Below, piece after piece: positions 19,816-29,643 of a stretch of 64,000 nt of DNA. Position 1 is the first letter of the stretch. Each line of letters opens with the position of its first letter. The notes under the pieces were generated by a model that was given only the letters and a program-made list of their open reading frames with translations, ran no database searches and was not told the origin of the DNA. The stretch covers positions 39,266 to 103,265 of the forward strand of contig JASAON010001618.1 in NCBI GenBank assembly GCA_030849065.1, read 5' to 3'. The DNA is from Jaenimonas drosophilae (taxonomy: Eukaryota; Euglenozoa; Kinetoplastea; Trypanosomatida; Trypanosomatidae). The position numbers and the translations under genes are program-made.

Positions 19816-21609
19816 CTACACATCCGCCAACACCGCTTCATCACGTGGGCTGAGCAACTTCATCTCTCGGTACATGTCAATGTCTCGCCGGATATCTTCA
19901 GAGGCGGCGGTGAGAGGCGCGTCGCGACGACTCGTGGGAAGTGGCGGAAAAATGCGTTTGAATCCGCGCGAGTACAAATCTTCATCCTTCAATCGGTGGC
20001 GCAGCTCCTCCATATGCTCCTTCATGGACATGGAGGACGTGGCCTGCACCTCTGCTGCGGTGTGGATGTAGTGGCGTGCCTCAGCCGATGGAGGTTCGAG
20101 CCCGCGGAAGTCTTCGGACACAACCCCACCCGCCGGATGAAAGGCAGCCGCTGATCGATCAAAGGGCTGCAACATGGCCATGTTGAGCACATCCGCCACC
20201 ACACTCGTCTTCACGGCATAGTCAAAACAGGAGCTACTCTCCAGCGACGGCATCGTGTTAACTTCCAGCAGCAGCGGGTGCAGTGACTTGTCCAGAATGA
20301 CGTCAAAACCGTAGATTTCAAAGAAGGAGCCGTCCTGGCTCATCTCCTTCTTGTGTGAGGTGCCCGTCAAGATGGGCTTCACTGCCATGAGTGTCCGTGT
20401 AATGAGGAGGGCAATCTGTTCCTTGATCTCTGCTGAGGCGGGACGCTGGGTTGGGTCTCGTGGGGCGATGGTGGTGTCAATGTGGCGCCACAACTTGGCA
20501 AGACTCCACTTCAGGGGTGTTCCTTCCGTGGGGGAGTCGAGCTCCAGCGGAGCCTTGTCCGCCGCCGCGTCACTGGCGTTGGCGTTGGCGTCGGCGTCGT
20601 CGTCATCTGCGTGAAACTTGCGACCAACAGAAAAATTGGTGAGGTGGCGGAACCGATTGAGGTTGGCGTGCGTGAGGGCCGCATCACCTGTTGTTTCGTC
20701 GTGCTCCGTATACTCCTCCGCAGCCAGTCGCACCAAACCTTCATCAAACCAGTAAACCACGAGCGGGTCGTAGGAGGTCACGAGGACGTACAGGCGCAGG
20801 TCCATCTTGTGCTCCTCCAGCAACAATGGGTCTTGCAAGTAGCTCTGAACCACATATTGCCGGAACAACTTGCCCGTAATCTCGCTGCATATTTTTTCGT
20901 CAATCTCATTCATCACCGTCTTCCAATCCGCGGCATGACTGGGCCCGCCTTGAGTGATGCAGATGCCACGCCCACAGCTGCCACGTGCGGGCTTCCAAAT
21001 GAATTGGCTGTCGTTGGGTGCCGCGGCAAACACACGCTCCAGCTCGGCGCGGTCCTCTGGGTAAAACCACGTCTTGGGCATGAGCTCACCCCACCGCTCG
21101 CGCTGTGCAACGGTGCTCAGGAAAGCGTAGACGTTCATGCCCATTCCACGTTTACAGCCCAAGTTTTTATGGCTGGACGGGAAGTGATTGAAACGCTGGA
21201 AGCGATTCGTGAGCTGCATGAAGAAGGGTGGCTCGACGTCGTCGAGGGTCAGCATCGAGCGGCCCCACAACAAATTGCTCGGCAGGTTAAGATATGGGGC
21301 GTCCACGCGACGAAAGCCCGCCTTGAGCAGTGGCAGCCTCAAGGCGTAGTAGTCGCATGAGGTGCTTGTGATGGCGAAGAGGGGTGCGGCAGAGCCCAGC
21401 GTGCCTGGGCGGAATGCGCTCTTGTCGTAGGCCTCATCACGCATGCGTGGGAAGTAGAAGCTGGGCTTTCGGCGAGATGAGCTCGACGGCTTAAGGTGTG
21501 GGATGGGCTCTGCGGAAGGGCTGATGGCAAACTGCATCTGCGGAGGAGGAGGAGGAACGGAGGCCCCTGCCGCCGCCGCCGCCATGAGGTGTCTGGAGCA
21601 AGATAGCAT
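19816..21609 (-). CDS. Tubulin tyrosine ligase-like (TTLL) protein, probable tubulin polyglutamylase
   Basis: The 597-residue protein starts at the ATG at 21609. The open frame continues upstream to 21825, but that stretch translates a CT/CA polypyrimidine tract and AG acceptors, so I exclude it; the ATG at 21585 is an alternative. TTL-domain marks are FNHFPSSHKNLG, the ATP-binding KPARGSCGRGI starting at Lys206, MDLRLYVLVTSYDPLVVYWF, HLTNFSVGRK and the metal/ATP-site LLEVNTMPSL with Glu449 and Asn451. The block pattern is closest to the TTLL4/TTLL5 group of glutamylases. These add glutamate chains to tubulin tails, typically on axonemal and subpellicular microtubules; substrate and initiator/elongator preference cannot be read here. 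Confidence 0.88.
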   Translation of the reverse strand: MLSCSRHLMAAAAAGASVPPPPPQMQFAISPSAEPIPHLKPSSSSRRKPSFYFPRMRDEAYDKSAFRPGTLGSAAPLFAITSTSCDYYALRLPLLKAGFRRVDAPYLNLPSNLLWGRSMLTLDDVEPPFFMQLTNRFQRFNHFPSSHKNLGCKRGMGMNVYAFLSTVAQRERWGELMPKTWFYPEDRAELERVFAAAPNDSQFIWKPARGSCGRGICITQGGPSHAADWKTVMNEIDEKICSEITGKLFRQYVVQSYLQDPLLLEEHKMDLRLYVLVTSYDPLVVYWFDEGLVRLAAEEYTEHDETTGDAALTHANLNRFRHLTNFSVGRKFHADDDDADANANASDAAADKAPLELDSPTEGTPLKWSLAKLWRHIDTTIAPRDPTQRPASAEIKEQIALLITRTLMAVKPILTGTSHKKEMSQDGSFFEIYGFDVILDKSLHPLLLEVNTMPSLESSSCFDYAVKTSVVADVLNMAMLQPFDRSAAAFHPAGGVVSEDFRGLEPPSAEARHYIHTAAEVQATSSMSMKEHMEELRHRLKDEDLYSRGFKRIFPPLPTSRRDAPLTAASEDIRRDIDMYREMKLLSPRDEAVLADV

Positions 21610-21642
21610 GATGGACGCTCCTCTTGTTGTGGGGAAGTAGTC

Positions 21643-21690
21643 TATTGCGCTGAGCTTGAGAGAGAGTGTGTGTGTGTGGGGGGGAGGGAA
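21643..21690 (-). promoter_or_regulatory. Candidate polypyrimidine tract and splice acceptor for the TTLL gene
   Basis: On the coding strand a C7 run, a CA repeat and a CT repeat are followed by AAG and CAG, about 35-50 bases upstream of the ATG at 21609. Its position inside the longer open frame is the reason for rejecting the upstream start. Confidence 0.5.
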
Positions 21691-21821
21691 GGGAAGTGAA
21701 ATTGTGAACGAGGACGCAACAAATGCACTAGGCATCAATGTGGGTAGCAGCAACATGAGTAAGATGATGGTTATGAATGATGGAAGTGCAACAACACGCA
21801 CAGAGAAAGTGGGCCCACACA

Positions 21822-24461
21822 TCACGAGCTGCTCTCTGGCTGACTATCCAACTTGTGTGGCGCGAGAATGGCCAAGACCCACTCCAGCGGGAACTCACGC
21901 AGTGAGCCGAACATTGGATCGCTGACGTACCAGCGATGGCTGAGTGGCAGCTCTCCGGCGTACTTGCCATGCTTGATCAGACTCTTGGGCATCACCCCGA
22001 GCAGGGCTCGTGCCACCTCGTAGGTGGAGTGAATGCGCACTCGATTCTTCTCCACGAAATCATTGGCCATGGCGACGGCCTCCATCTTGGTCAGGGCGCG
22101 TGGAGGTGGCACCCACTCCGAAGGTAGGGCCTCACCATTGAGGGTTGACTGAAGGCGCTCATGCGATGGATGTGCCAAGACACCAAACATGCGGCCCAGC
22201 GCCTCCACTTGGTTCTGAATACGTTCCATGTACGTGGATGCAAGAGTGGCGGAGAGCTCCCGTTGAAGTCGCTCCGACCTCACATCCACATGTCGCCGAA
22301 GACTAATCAAGTAGGCAGAGCCTCGTCGGCTGACGTGGAGAGCACCGCTCTGTTGGAGATCATCCACACGCTCACGGAAGTCCGTCCACGACAGGCGCAA
22401 CGCGTTGGCGGCCTCCACCTGGTTCTGAATGGTTGTCTGACGGAGGCAGTACTCCTTCACCTCATCCACAACACACAACTGCTCCAGCACACTGTGCATC
22501 CCACTTCCCTGATCTTGCGCAAGGCGCCGACGCTTCTTTGCTGGTCGAGCATCAGCCTGTGGTGTGGCTGTGGATGGCGCACTGACGCGCATGCCCAACG
22601 CAACACTGCCCCACAACGCATCCAAGGGTGTAGTGGTGGCCTCCACCCCAGTGAGGAGCATGAAGATGACCGTCTCCACAGCCTCCTCACTCAGCACCAA
22701 CTCCGTGGCGATGTTGGCGGTGGAAACGAGCATCATTGGCATACCCACTTGGGTGCGTGGCGAGGACAAGATGGCATGCACCACCTCATAGAGCTCATCG
22801 GGTGAGAGCAGGGCACTGAGAGCCCGACTTCGTAGGGCGAAGTAGTCGTAGGGGTTGAAGAGAAGACGGCAGACGCTGTTGCCGCCATCACGACCTGCTC
22901 GACCAATTTCTTGAACGTAGCCCTCCAGCGAGCTCGGTGCGTTGGCGTGGAGTACGCTGCGAATGTTGGACTTATCCACGCCCATGCCAAAGGCCACCGT
23001 GGCAACCAGAATATCCAGCTGACCACGCAAAAATTGTTGTTGGGTGTGGCTCCGTGTAGACCGAAGAAGTCCTGCATGATAGCAGCCCACTTTGACCTTG
23101 TGTGAAGGGCGTGGGGAGGTTGAGGCAGAAGACAGGAGGGCCTTTGCCGATGCCGTCGTGAAGCATCCACTGTACGTCTCCTCCTTCCCCACATCCGTTG
23201 CACTTGCTGAGGACGACGTCTGTTGCTGTGGTTGTGTGTCTGAGGTACTACCCATCTTTGTCAGGAGAAGGCTCGTTATTTCATCTGCATCGGCACGGCT
23301 GCTGACGTAGATGATCATGGGCTTCTGCAGCTCCTTGGCGGAGGAAACGACGGCATCGTGAAGAACACGCTGCGCTGGTGGACCACCTCTGCCCATGAAT
23401 GTGGCACTCCGTGCCACCATGTCGATGGACTCCAAATGAAGATTTCGGCGGAGCTGATCAATACACACAACAGTGTGGTCAATGCAAAAGATGCTTTGGA
23501 GATCAGCCACGACACGCTCCGTGGCGGTGGCGGTCAGGCAGAGGAATGATACCCCAACAAGCACCCGATGCAAGTACATGAAGGATGGCCGAAAATCAAA
23601 GGCCCAGCGCGAGACGCAATGCACCTCATCGATACAGACAAAGGCAATGCGATGGACTTGCTTCTCCATCGTGGAGCGTACCGCCACATCACCAACAAAG
23701 CGCTCCGGAGATATGAAAACTACGTCGATGGCCGTCAAGGGGCACGAAAGCTGGCGCAGAATGTCTGCCTGTCGGTCCGCTGAGGTCTGCGAGGAGAGCA
23801 CAACGGCGTGAAGGCAGTCAATCGTGCTCACCTTTTCTGATTGATCGGCCATGAGCGACAAGAGCGGCGACACCACAACACAGAATTTGCTCGTGAAGTC
23901 AGCCGTTGTCGGAAGGGCACGTGCCTCATTCGCTGCATGAATCCTCCTCCACTCCGCGCATCGTGCCTCGAGGAGCAGCCTATGGACGAGCATCGGGAAT
24001 TGGTAGCACACCGACTTACCCCAGCCGGTTGGGCAGAGGGCGAGCGTACGTCGGCCTTGAAGCACCGAAAGACATACTTCCTGCTGCCGTGGCCGAAACT
24101 CGCCACTACTCAGACGAAAGTAGCGCCGCAGTAGCGATGCACACACTGGAAGTGGTGCTGGGTCGCGCTGCTCCACTACTTCTCTCGGCAATGCGAAGAG
24201 CGCCTCCAGCTCCATGCATTCTGTGGAGGTCGCTAGCCCAACCTCGGACTTAATTGTTGGTGAAGCGGCGCTCGCGGTTGCGTTAGACGATCTGGTAGCA
24301 TCGTCTGATGATGGCAATGCGCTCTTCATGGCGTTTTGCTGGCAGAACATGGTGGAGGTGCTGCCCATGCGTTCGGCCATGATGCGCAGTGGAGCGAGGA
24401 AGGCGATGTCGTCGTCCTCACTCAGTGAATCCTCACCATTTGGATGAACCTCCTCCTCCAT
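21822..24461 (-). CDS. RecQ-family DNA helicase, RECQL4-like
   Basis: The 879-residue protein starts at the ATG at 24461. The frame is open to 24578, but that part translates a long CT tract. The superfamily-2 helicase motifs are intact: motif 0 (FRPRQQEVCL), Walker A TGWGKS with Lys149, motif II DEVH at 278-281 followed by CVSRWAFDFRP, LTATAT, VATVAFGMGVDK, and motif VI GRAGRDG at 520-526. The phrases YVQEIGRAGRDG and NLHLESI resemble RECQL4 more than BLM/WRN. As in RECQL4, no classical zinc-binding RQC or HRDC domain is visible. The Sld2-like N-terminal replication domain of animal RECQL4 is not apparent; only about 120 acidic, low-complexity residues precede the helicase. The role would be replication or repair of nuclear or mitochondrial DNA. 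Confidence 0.88.
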   Translation of the reverse strand: MEEEVHPNGEDSLSEDDDIAFLAPLRIMAERMGSTSTMFCQQNAMKSALPSSDDATRSSNATASAASPTIKSEVGLATSTECMELEALFALPREVVEQRDPAPLPVCASLLRRYFRLSSGEFRPRQQEVCLSVLQGRRTLALCPTGWGKSVCYQFPMLVHRLLLEARCAEWRRIHAANEARALPTTADFTSKFCVVVSPLLSLMADQSEKVSTIDCLHAVVLSSQTSADRQADILRQLSCPLTAIDVVFISPERFVGDVAVRSTMEKQVHRIAFVCIDEVHCVSRWAFDFRPSFMYLHRVLVGVSFLCLTATATERVVADLQSIFCIDHTVVCIDQLRRNLHLESIDMVARSATFMGRGGPPAQRVLHDAVVSSAKELQKPMIIYVSSRADADEITSLLLTKMGSTSDTQPQQQTSSSASATDVGKEETYSGCFTTASAKALLSSASTSPRPSHKVKVGCYHAGLLRSTRSHTQQQFLRGQLDILVATVAFGMGVDKSNIRSVLHANAPSSLEGYVQEIGRAGRDGGNSVCRLLFNPYDYFALRSRALSALLSPDELYEVVHAILSSPRTQVGMPMMLVSTANIATELVLSEEAVETVIFMLLTGVEATTTPLDALWGSVALGMRVSAPSTATPQADARPAKKRRRLAQDQGSGMHSVLEQLCVVDEVKEYCLRQTTIQNQVEAANALRLSWTDFRERVDDLQQSGALHVSRRGSAYLISLRRHVDVRSERLQRELSATLASTYMERIQNQVEALGRMFGVLAHPSHERLQSTLNGEALPSEWVPPPRALTKMEAVAMANDFVEKNRVRIHSTYEVARALLGVMPKSLIKHGKYAGELPLSHRWYVSDPMFGSLREFPLEWVLAILAPHKLDSQPESSS

Positions 24462-24516
24462 GTGCTCACGCAGTTTCACAAGCTCAGCCCATGAATCAAC
24501 AGCGCACGCACCTACA

Positions 24517-24562
24517 CTGATTCGTAGAAGTACGAGAAGAGAAAGAGAGAGAGAGAGAGAGA
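24517..24562 (-). promoter_or_regulatory. Candidate trans-splice acceptor for the RecQ gene, with a minimal uORF downstream
   Basis: A CT-repeat polypyrimidine tract on the coding strand (plus 24536-24562) is followed by CAG, with its G at 24517. The leader would be 55 bases long. It contains an ATG at 24492 followed one codon later by TGA, a two-codon upstream frame before the ATG at 24461. Confidence 0.6.
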
Positions 24563-24695
24563 ACGGAATGTTGGTCATGGTAGAGCAGCCGCTGAGAGGG
24601 GGGGGGGAGAAGGGAAGTCTTCAGAACACAAGTCATTTGCTGTTGGCAATACCCTTTCCGTTGTGCCATGAGCACACGCACAGGCACACACTGCG

Positions 24696-27600
24696 CTAAA
24701 TGCCAAACTCCACCGGGGGAAGCACAGCATCAGCATCTTCCTCTGTGTCAGTGTTGTCGTCCTCCGACTCCGCGTCAGCCTCCCACGGCAGCTGTGCCAA
24801 ACGCATTGCGGGCATTCGAGCAAGTCGTGCCTCCACGCAGTTCCAGTCCTCACTGAAGGGGTAGTGGTAGCGAAAGCCCAACACCGTGAGCTGAGCCACA
24901 TCACTCCGCAGACACACCAAACGATGCCTCTGCAGACTTAGAAAGCCGTCCATGACGGAGGCAAGGCCCATGGAAGATACTTGACCTGACGGAAGAACGC
25001 GAACCGCTGCACTAACATGAACGCTTGGGAGGATTGCCGGCACAACGCCGTCTTCATCATCCTCCTGCACGTCGTAGCTGAAGAGATCGAGCCATGGGCT
25101 CAGACGGTAGTGGTAGGAGTGGCCAGAATCCGTTAAACGCATTGCAGCCTGCGATGCCATGTCCGTCTCTCGACCATGAACCACCTCATCCCAGAAGTGA
25201 AGATGATGCTGTGTGGAGGCTGCCTCACCACCATCGTCATGTATTGACGGATGGGTACTCAGAGAGGCCTGCATGTCCTCAGGCACACGTCGAGCTCCCG
25301 TCACGGCGAACTCGAGAAGCTCATCGGGCGAAATGTCATCGAGGTATGGTTGGACCGCCGCCATCAACTCCATCACACGAGATGGAAGCAGATCCAAGTG
25401 CTCCAAAAAGTCCTGCACCCGAAAGGCGCTTGACATGCGACGTTGGTAGGCCACAAACCTCTCTCGCCGTCTCTGGGCATTCTCTGCGTGGAGGGTCTTC
25501 TGCTCGTCAAGATAGCGGGCACGCGCCTCGGTCTGAAGCTGACGTTGTCGCTCCTGCTTGGCGCGTTGGCGGTCAGCATGTTCGCGAGCCCGTTCACCAC
25601 AGGTCTCACGAACGGACGTCTGTACTTGATGAATCAGCTGCATCTTCTTGTCTTTTTCCTCGTTGAATAGCCGTTGCTCATTCGCCAGGCGCACATCTTC
25701 CGCGAGACGCGCACGCATGGCCGCTGCCTCGGACTCTCGTTTGGCCACGCTTCGCGCCTCATCCGCGGCAGCCTCACGACTGCTCGCGTGAAGAAGTGCA
25801 TCCCGCACACGTTGCCAACCATCCTGACAGGATTCAAGCGACACATTCCGTGCTTCGATTCCGATTAGCCATGGCACACCCTCGGGCACCACCATCTTGT
25901 TGGCCTCCAACAGCAGTTTCTCCACGTAGGCGGCAGCAGCAGGAGCTGCACCACTGGCACGTATCACCGTACTCACCGCATCCAGCTGATCCGCGGTGAG
26001 AGCGTCTGACAGCCATCCAAGAACGTATTCTGAGCTCCACGGGTACAACCACCTCTCCGACTCCCTTCGCCGCCCAACCAGCGCAACGGCAATGAGGGAA
26101 GAGGTCAGCTGGACGCCCCACAACTGCACGCGGGCAGCCTGGCCATCATCATCAACAAGAAAAGGAACACACCACGCACAGCTGCACGAAACTGTTGTTG
26201 CGTGCCGAAGCACGTCTTCGGTCGTGGAGGTCCACGGCACATCCACATGGAGCTCATGCGCTCGCAGCTTCCGCCATGCGCGTACGGAGATGCTGCGGAG
26301 AAGGGCCGTACATGCCGTAGTGGAGGGGAGCAAACGGTTGGTCAGCGCCACCTGCATCACCGCAACGAAGGCATCAATGACCTCCACCACCGTGCCTGCA
26401 TGGAGTGGGCAGAGAAGTGTCGCAGCCTCCACAACAATGCTCATGTGGTCCAGAAAAGTGCCCGCGCTATATGCTTGAGCACATGACTTGCCAGACTCCT
26501 TCTCCGCAGATACGTCCGTCCCTCCACGTTTTTTCGTCTTCTTCTTCACTGTCACTGACGCATTCATCTTCTGTGGTGGGCAAACGTCTGGAGGCAGAGC
26601 CTTCATGCGCAGAGATGGGAGCACTAACGTGTGGAGTACCTCCTCCAGCCAAGGACAGCTGCTTCCGTGAAGTTGTCGGTCCACGTCGTCATAACCGGTG
26701 GCGAGTAGGATGGAGAGCAGATGCAGCCATTGCTCCTCGGCGGGGTCCACTTCCAGGTTTGCTTGACGTTGTAGAGGACGAAAGACATGGCCGTCAGGGT
26801 GAATACGCTGACCCAACAAGACCGCCGCGTGGCATCCAGCTTCGACAAGCTGCAAGCGGCATCGGTCACTGTCCGATGCTGCCCAAGCGCCATCTAGTAG
26901 CAGCTGCGGAGCCATGCGGTTGAGCACTTGCATCAAGAATGCACTAACCATCAATGAGCCAAACGCATCTTGTTGATGCACTGGCCGCTCGTCCATGTAC
27001 GCACACAGGTCAGAAAGTGTGCTGTGGCTCCACGACCTCGGTGGAACCTGAAGAAGATTGGCGTCACTGCACAACAACACGTTTCCTTCTTGGCGCTCCA
27101 TCACATCAACAAAGTAGTCCGCCAATCCAGGCCGCATACATGGAAGTAGTGAAGAAGGAGTGAGGAGCGGAATCAGGTGCTCTCCATGAATGGACAGGAT
27201 TAACGCTGCCACATCACCATCTCCCTGCACTGTGTCAAGGAAGGTGCTCGTCGTGTCACACAGGGAGAGCAGCAACGTGCGGCATTCGTCATGCAGTGGG
27301 GCCTCCAACATAGCCTTGAGCAGTGCTGGTGGTGGACGCGTGGGGCACTCTTTTGGCGTACGTGGCTTTTTGGACCGCGGAGCAGCCCGTGACGTTGTGG
27401 TGGCAGAGGTTGACGGTGGAAGGCCGAGCCGAACACGCATATGATCCGTGGTGAAGGTGCCGCTAGCCACCAGCAGCTTGAAGAGCACTACATCGTCACT
27501 AGGAAGGAGCTCCTGTGCGTCCTTGAGGAGGCCACTCAGGGGAAACTTGGCAAGGGACATGACGACTGTCAGGCAAGACAACATGATGCGCAGCATCAAC

Positions 27601-27872
27601 AGGCATGGGCTCTCATTGACGGACCCAGTACGCAGAGCAGCACACAAGATGGGGAGGGTCGTGTGGACCTCCACACAGTTTTCCACCATCCCCACTCGAT
27701 TTCTTGCTTGGAGCTCCAACAACGCACGCTCTGCGCGATGCGCTGCACCCACAACTTCTGCCGACACCGGATTAGGAAAAGGTGGCCGGCCCAACACAGC
27801 ATCAACCGCCTCAATGGCGGCGCAAATCTCAGCACGAAGCTCATCCAAACTGCATTCACAAAGATTGATCAT
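24696..27872 (-). CDS. Large protein of unknown function with a coiled-coil segment, 1058 aa
   Basis: I do not recognise a family. The start is the ATG at 27872. Residues 1-680 look like a helical, alpha-solenoid-type body, with hydrophobic helices such as LLMLRIMLSCLTVVMSLAKF (not convincing membrane spans) interrupted by a basic low-complexity patch near 170-190 and another near 460-480. Residues about 700-840 are a highly charged single helix or coiled coil rich in Arg, Glu, Gln and Ala. The C-terminal 220 residues are globular again and end in an acidic tail. The solenoid-plus-coiled-coil layout suggests a scaffold or cytoskeletal protein, which is inference only. Confidence 0.75.
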   Translation of the reverse strand: MINLCECSLDELRAEICAAIEAVDAVLGRPPFPNPVSAEVVGAAHRAERALLELQARNRVGMVENCVEVHTTLPILCAALRTGSVNESPCLLMLRIMLSCLTVVMSLAKFPLSGLLKDAQELLPSDDVVLFKLLVASGTFTTDHMRVRLGLPPSTSATTTSRAAPRSKKPRTPKECPTRPPPALLKAMLEAPLHDECRTLLLSLCDTTSTFLDTVQGDGDVAALILSIHGEHLIPLLTPSSLLPCMRPGLADYFVDVMERQEGNVLLCSDANLLQVPPRSWSHSTLSDLCAYMDERPVHQQDAFGSLMVSAFLMQVLNRMAPQLLLDGAWAASDSDRCRLQLVEAGCHAAVLLGQRIHPDGHVFRPLQRQANLEVDPAEEQWLHLLSILLATGYDDVDRQLHGSSCPWLEEVLHTLVLPSLRMKALPPDVCPPQKMNASVTVKKKTKKRGGTDVSAEKESGKSCAQAYSAGTFLDHMSIVVEAATLLCPLHAGTVVEVIDAFVAVMQVALTNRLLPSTTACTALLRSISVRAWRKLRAHELHVDVPWTSTTEDVLRHATTVSCSCAWCVPFLVDDDGQAARVQLWGVQLTSSLIAVALVGRRRESERWLYPWSSEYVLGWLSDALTADQLDAVSTVIRASGAAPAAAAYVEKLLLEANKMVVPEGVPWLIGIEARNVSLESCQDGWQRVRDALLHASSREAAADEARSVAKRESEAAAMRARLAEDVRLANEQRLFNEEKDKKMQLIHQVQTSVRETCGERAREHADRQRAKQERQRQLQTEARARYLDEQKTLHAENAQRRRERFVAYQRRMSSAFRVQDFLEHLDLLPSRVMELMAAVQPYLDDISPDELLEFAVTGARRVPEDMQASLSTHPSIHDDGGEAASTQHHLHFWDEVVHGRETDMASQAAMRLTDSGHSYHYRLSPWLDLFSYDVQEDDEDGVVPAILPSVHVSAAVRVLPSGQVSSMGLASVMDGFLSLQRHRLVCLRSDVAQLTVLGFRYHYPFSEDWNCVEARLARMPAMRLAQLPWEADAESEDDNTDTEEDADAVLPPVEFGI

Positions 27873-28141
27873 GGGGTGATGAGTGTCTCTTTGTCATGTG
27901 TTGTCCAACGTCTGCTGTGCCCCCCCCCATGCACTATCAATCAGTGGTTGAGCCTAGTTAAGATAAAGAAGGAAGCAGAAGTGTTGTACGTAGTCCTACC
28001 AGGGATACTACTCGTGTGCCATGCATTGAGAGGCATGCATCTGAACAGGACTGATGAATGATGTGTTCGTTGCGGTTATAATCTGTAACAATCCAGTTCA
28101 CTGCCACGTGCATTTGAGGTGAAGAAGCCAGCGACATGGTC

Positions 28142-29437
28142 CTAGACAGCTGAGGTGAGGACGAAGACCAATGAGAAACAGTCGTTGGTGCTGTCGCATG
28201 GTGCCCGCGGGAAGTCGCATGATGGTCCAAACCGACGCACACACCTCGGCTCCAAACCACGTGCGCGGAAGACCCGTTGCACAACGTCCTCCACTTGTTC
28301 CTCTCCTGCAGCGGCTGGAAGAGTCGCGTCCATCATCTCTGGAATGCCCAGGGGTGCCCCTTCTTGCATCACCACAACGATACCACCTTCAGCCATCTGG
28401 GGAGCCAGACGTTCCAGAGTAGTGGCCCACTGATCGCTCGTGGAAAGGTGTTCTGGATGGGACTCCATCACCACCACATCCAAGGGATTCGTCATGGTGA
28501 GCTCGTGCAGTGGAGAGGTGGCAACCTCACACTGACGGAATACCTCGGCACCATGGGCACAGGTCAGTGTCTGTCGGACCCAATCTGCACATGCCTTCTC
28601 TTCATCGTGAATGACAACATGCTTTGCTGTGAGTACAGCATTCATGGATGAACCTGCTCCTCGGTCGTTGAGGCACACAACACGCTTTCCTTCGCACAGC
28701 TCGCGAAGCAGCTGCCTGGTCCGTCGAAAGGCTGGCTGGATCAGGAATCGGCTGGTGATTGTATCTTCCTTTAGGTCTGGTGAGGAAGGCCACGGGAAAC
28801 AGATGCCCTGCTCCGTATACCGAGGAGGCAGTTCCATGGTGGGTGAAACGAAGGTGACGCATTCATTCCGCCCCAACAAAGGGGTGGCTAGAAGAACCTC
28901 TTCACAGCCACGTTGACGAAGAAACTCTGAAACGGCGGGAACAAGTCGCTCAGCCCCAGCTGAAGTGGCAATCACGCGAGCAAAGCTCCTTGTGAAGACA
29001 TCCACGTAAAGTGAAGGAATGCCGTCTGCGTGGCCATGAAACAGGCGGTACGCCGAGGTGTGAGCGCCTTGTAGGACACAGCGGCGTCGTTCTCCACTTG
29101 CACGAATGAGGGTCATGAAGTACTCCTCGTTCATGAGTGGCAGGGACGAGACAATCTTCGGGGAGAAGTCAACCATGCTAACACGTCGATGAACGTTGTC
29201 CAGGAATCCCCACCCAAGAAGAGATTGATTGTGACGTCGTACCTCTACCAAACCGCCATCACTCACCTCCCGTTGAATGAAGGACAGGCTGTCCGTGTCA
29301 AAGGCCTTGAAGAAGACATGCGCTGGGTGGCGTCGGGCCAGTCGTGCAGCTTCATTCACTTGCAGCCGTAGCTGCGGAAGCTTCGTGGTTGACTGTAGAC
29401 GGTTGGCCAACAGTGGGGCAAACTCTTTTGCGTACAT
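28142..29437 (-). CDS. RlmI-like class I methyltransferase-fold protein, possibly degenerate
   Basis: The 431-residue protein starts at the ATG at 29437. It has the RlmI/YccW rRNA cytosine-C5 methyltransferase layout: an N-terminal PUA-like part containing HPAHVFFKAFD (about 37-47) and LLGWGFLDN, then an EEYF block, then the family signature YRLFHGHADGIPSLYVD at 130-146. The Rossmann methyltransferase domain follows. The S-adenosylmethionine loop, usually NLFSYTGGF, reads NDRGAGSS at 257-264. The motif usually LDPPxF reads LDVVVMESH at 319-327. The domain may therefore bind RNA without methylating it, or use a changed site. A mitochondrial or cytosolic rRNA role is possible; I see no clear targeting peptide. 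Confidence 0.72.
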   Translation of the reverse strand: MYAKEFAPLLANRLQSTTKLPQLRLQVNEAARLARRHPAHVFFKAFDTDSLSFIQREVSDGGLVEVRRHNQSLLGWGFLDNVHRRVSMVDFSPKIVSSLPLMNEEYFMTLIRASGERRRCVLQGAHTSAYRLFHGHADGIPSLYVDVFTRSFARVIATSAGAERLVPAVSEFLRQRGCEEVLLATPLLGRNECVTFVSPTMELPPRYTEQGICFPWPSSPDLKEDTITSRFLIQPAFRRTRQLLRELCEGKRVVCLNDRGAGSSMNAVLTAKHVVIHDEEKACADWVRQTLTCAHGAEVFRQCEVATSPLHELTMTNPLDVVVMESHPEHLSTSDQWATTLERLAPQMAEGGIVVVMQEGAPLGIPEMMDATLPAAAGEEQVEDVVQRVFRARGLEPRCVRRFGPSCDFPRAPCDSTNDCFSLVFVLTSAV

Positions 29438-29643
29438 CTACTTACGTTCTGTTGTGTTATGTTCATGCCCTTGGTTGTAGTACAATGACAATGACAATGA
29501 AGAAGAAGAAGAAGAGTACATCATGTCACTTGAGTTACGCATACACATCACGAGTACATGTTCCTTGTTGGATTGGGGTTAATCATAATGTGAAGTGAAG
29601 CGGGCGCGGTGCACCACCTGGCTGCCATGCTTGACGTGATGTG

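Noticed and set aside
21610..21825. An apparent N-terminal hydrophobic signal on the TTLL protein
   Set aside because: The hydrophobic and Pro/Thr/Leu/Ser residues come from translating a polypyrimidine tract and splice acceptor, and the region overlaps the RecQ stop. It is untranslated leader.
24462..24578. An apparent signal peptide (repeated Ser-Leu) on the RecQ helicase
   Set aside because: It is the translation of a CT-repeat polypyrimidine tract. A CAG acceptor lies inside it, so the real start is downstream.
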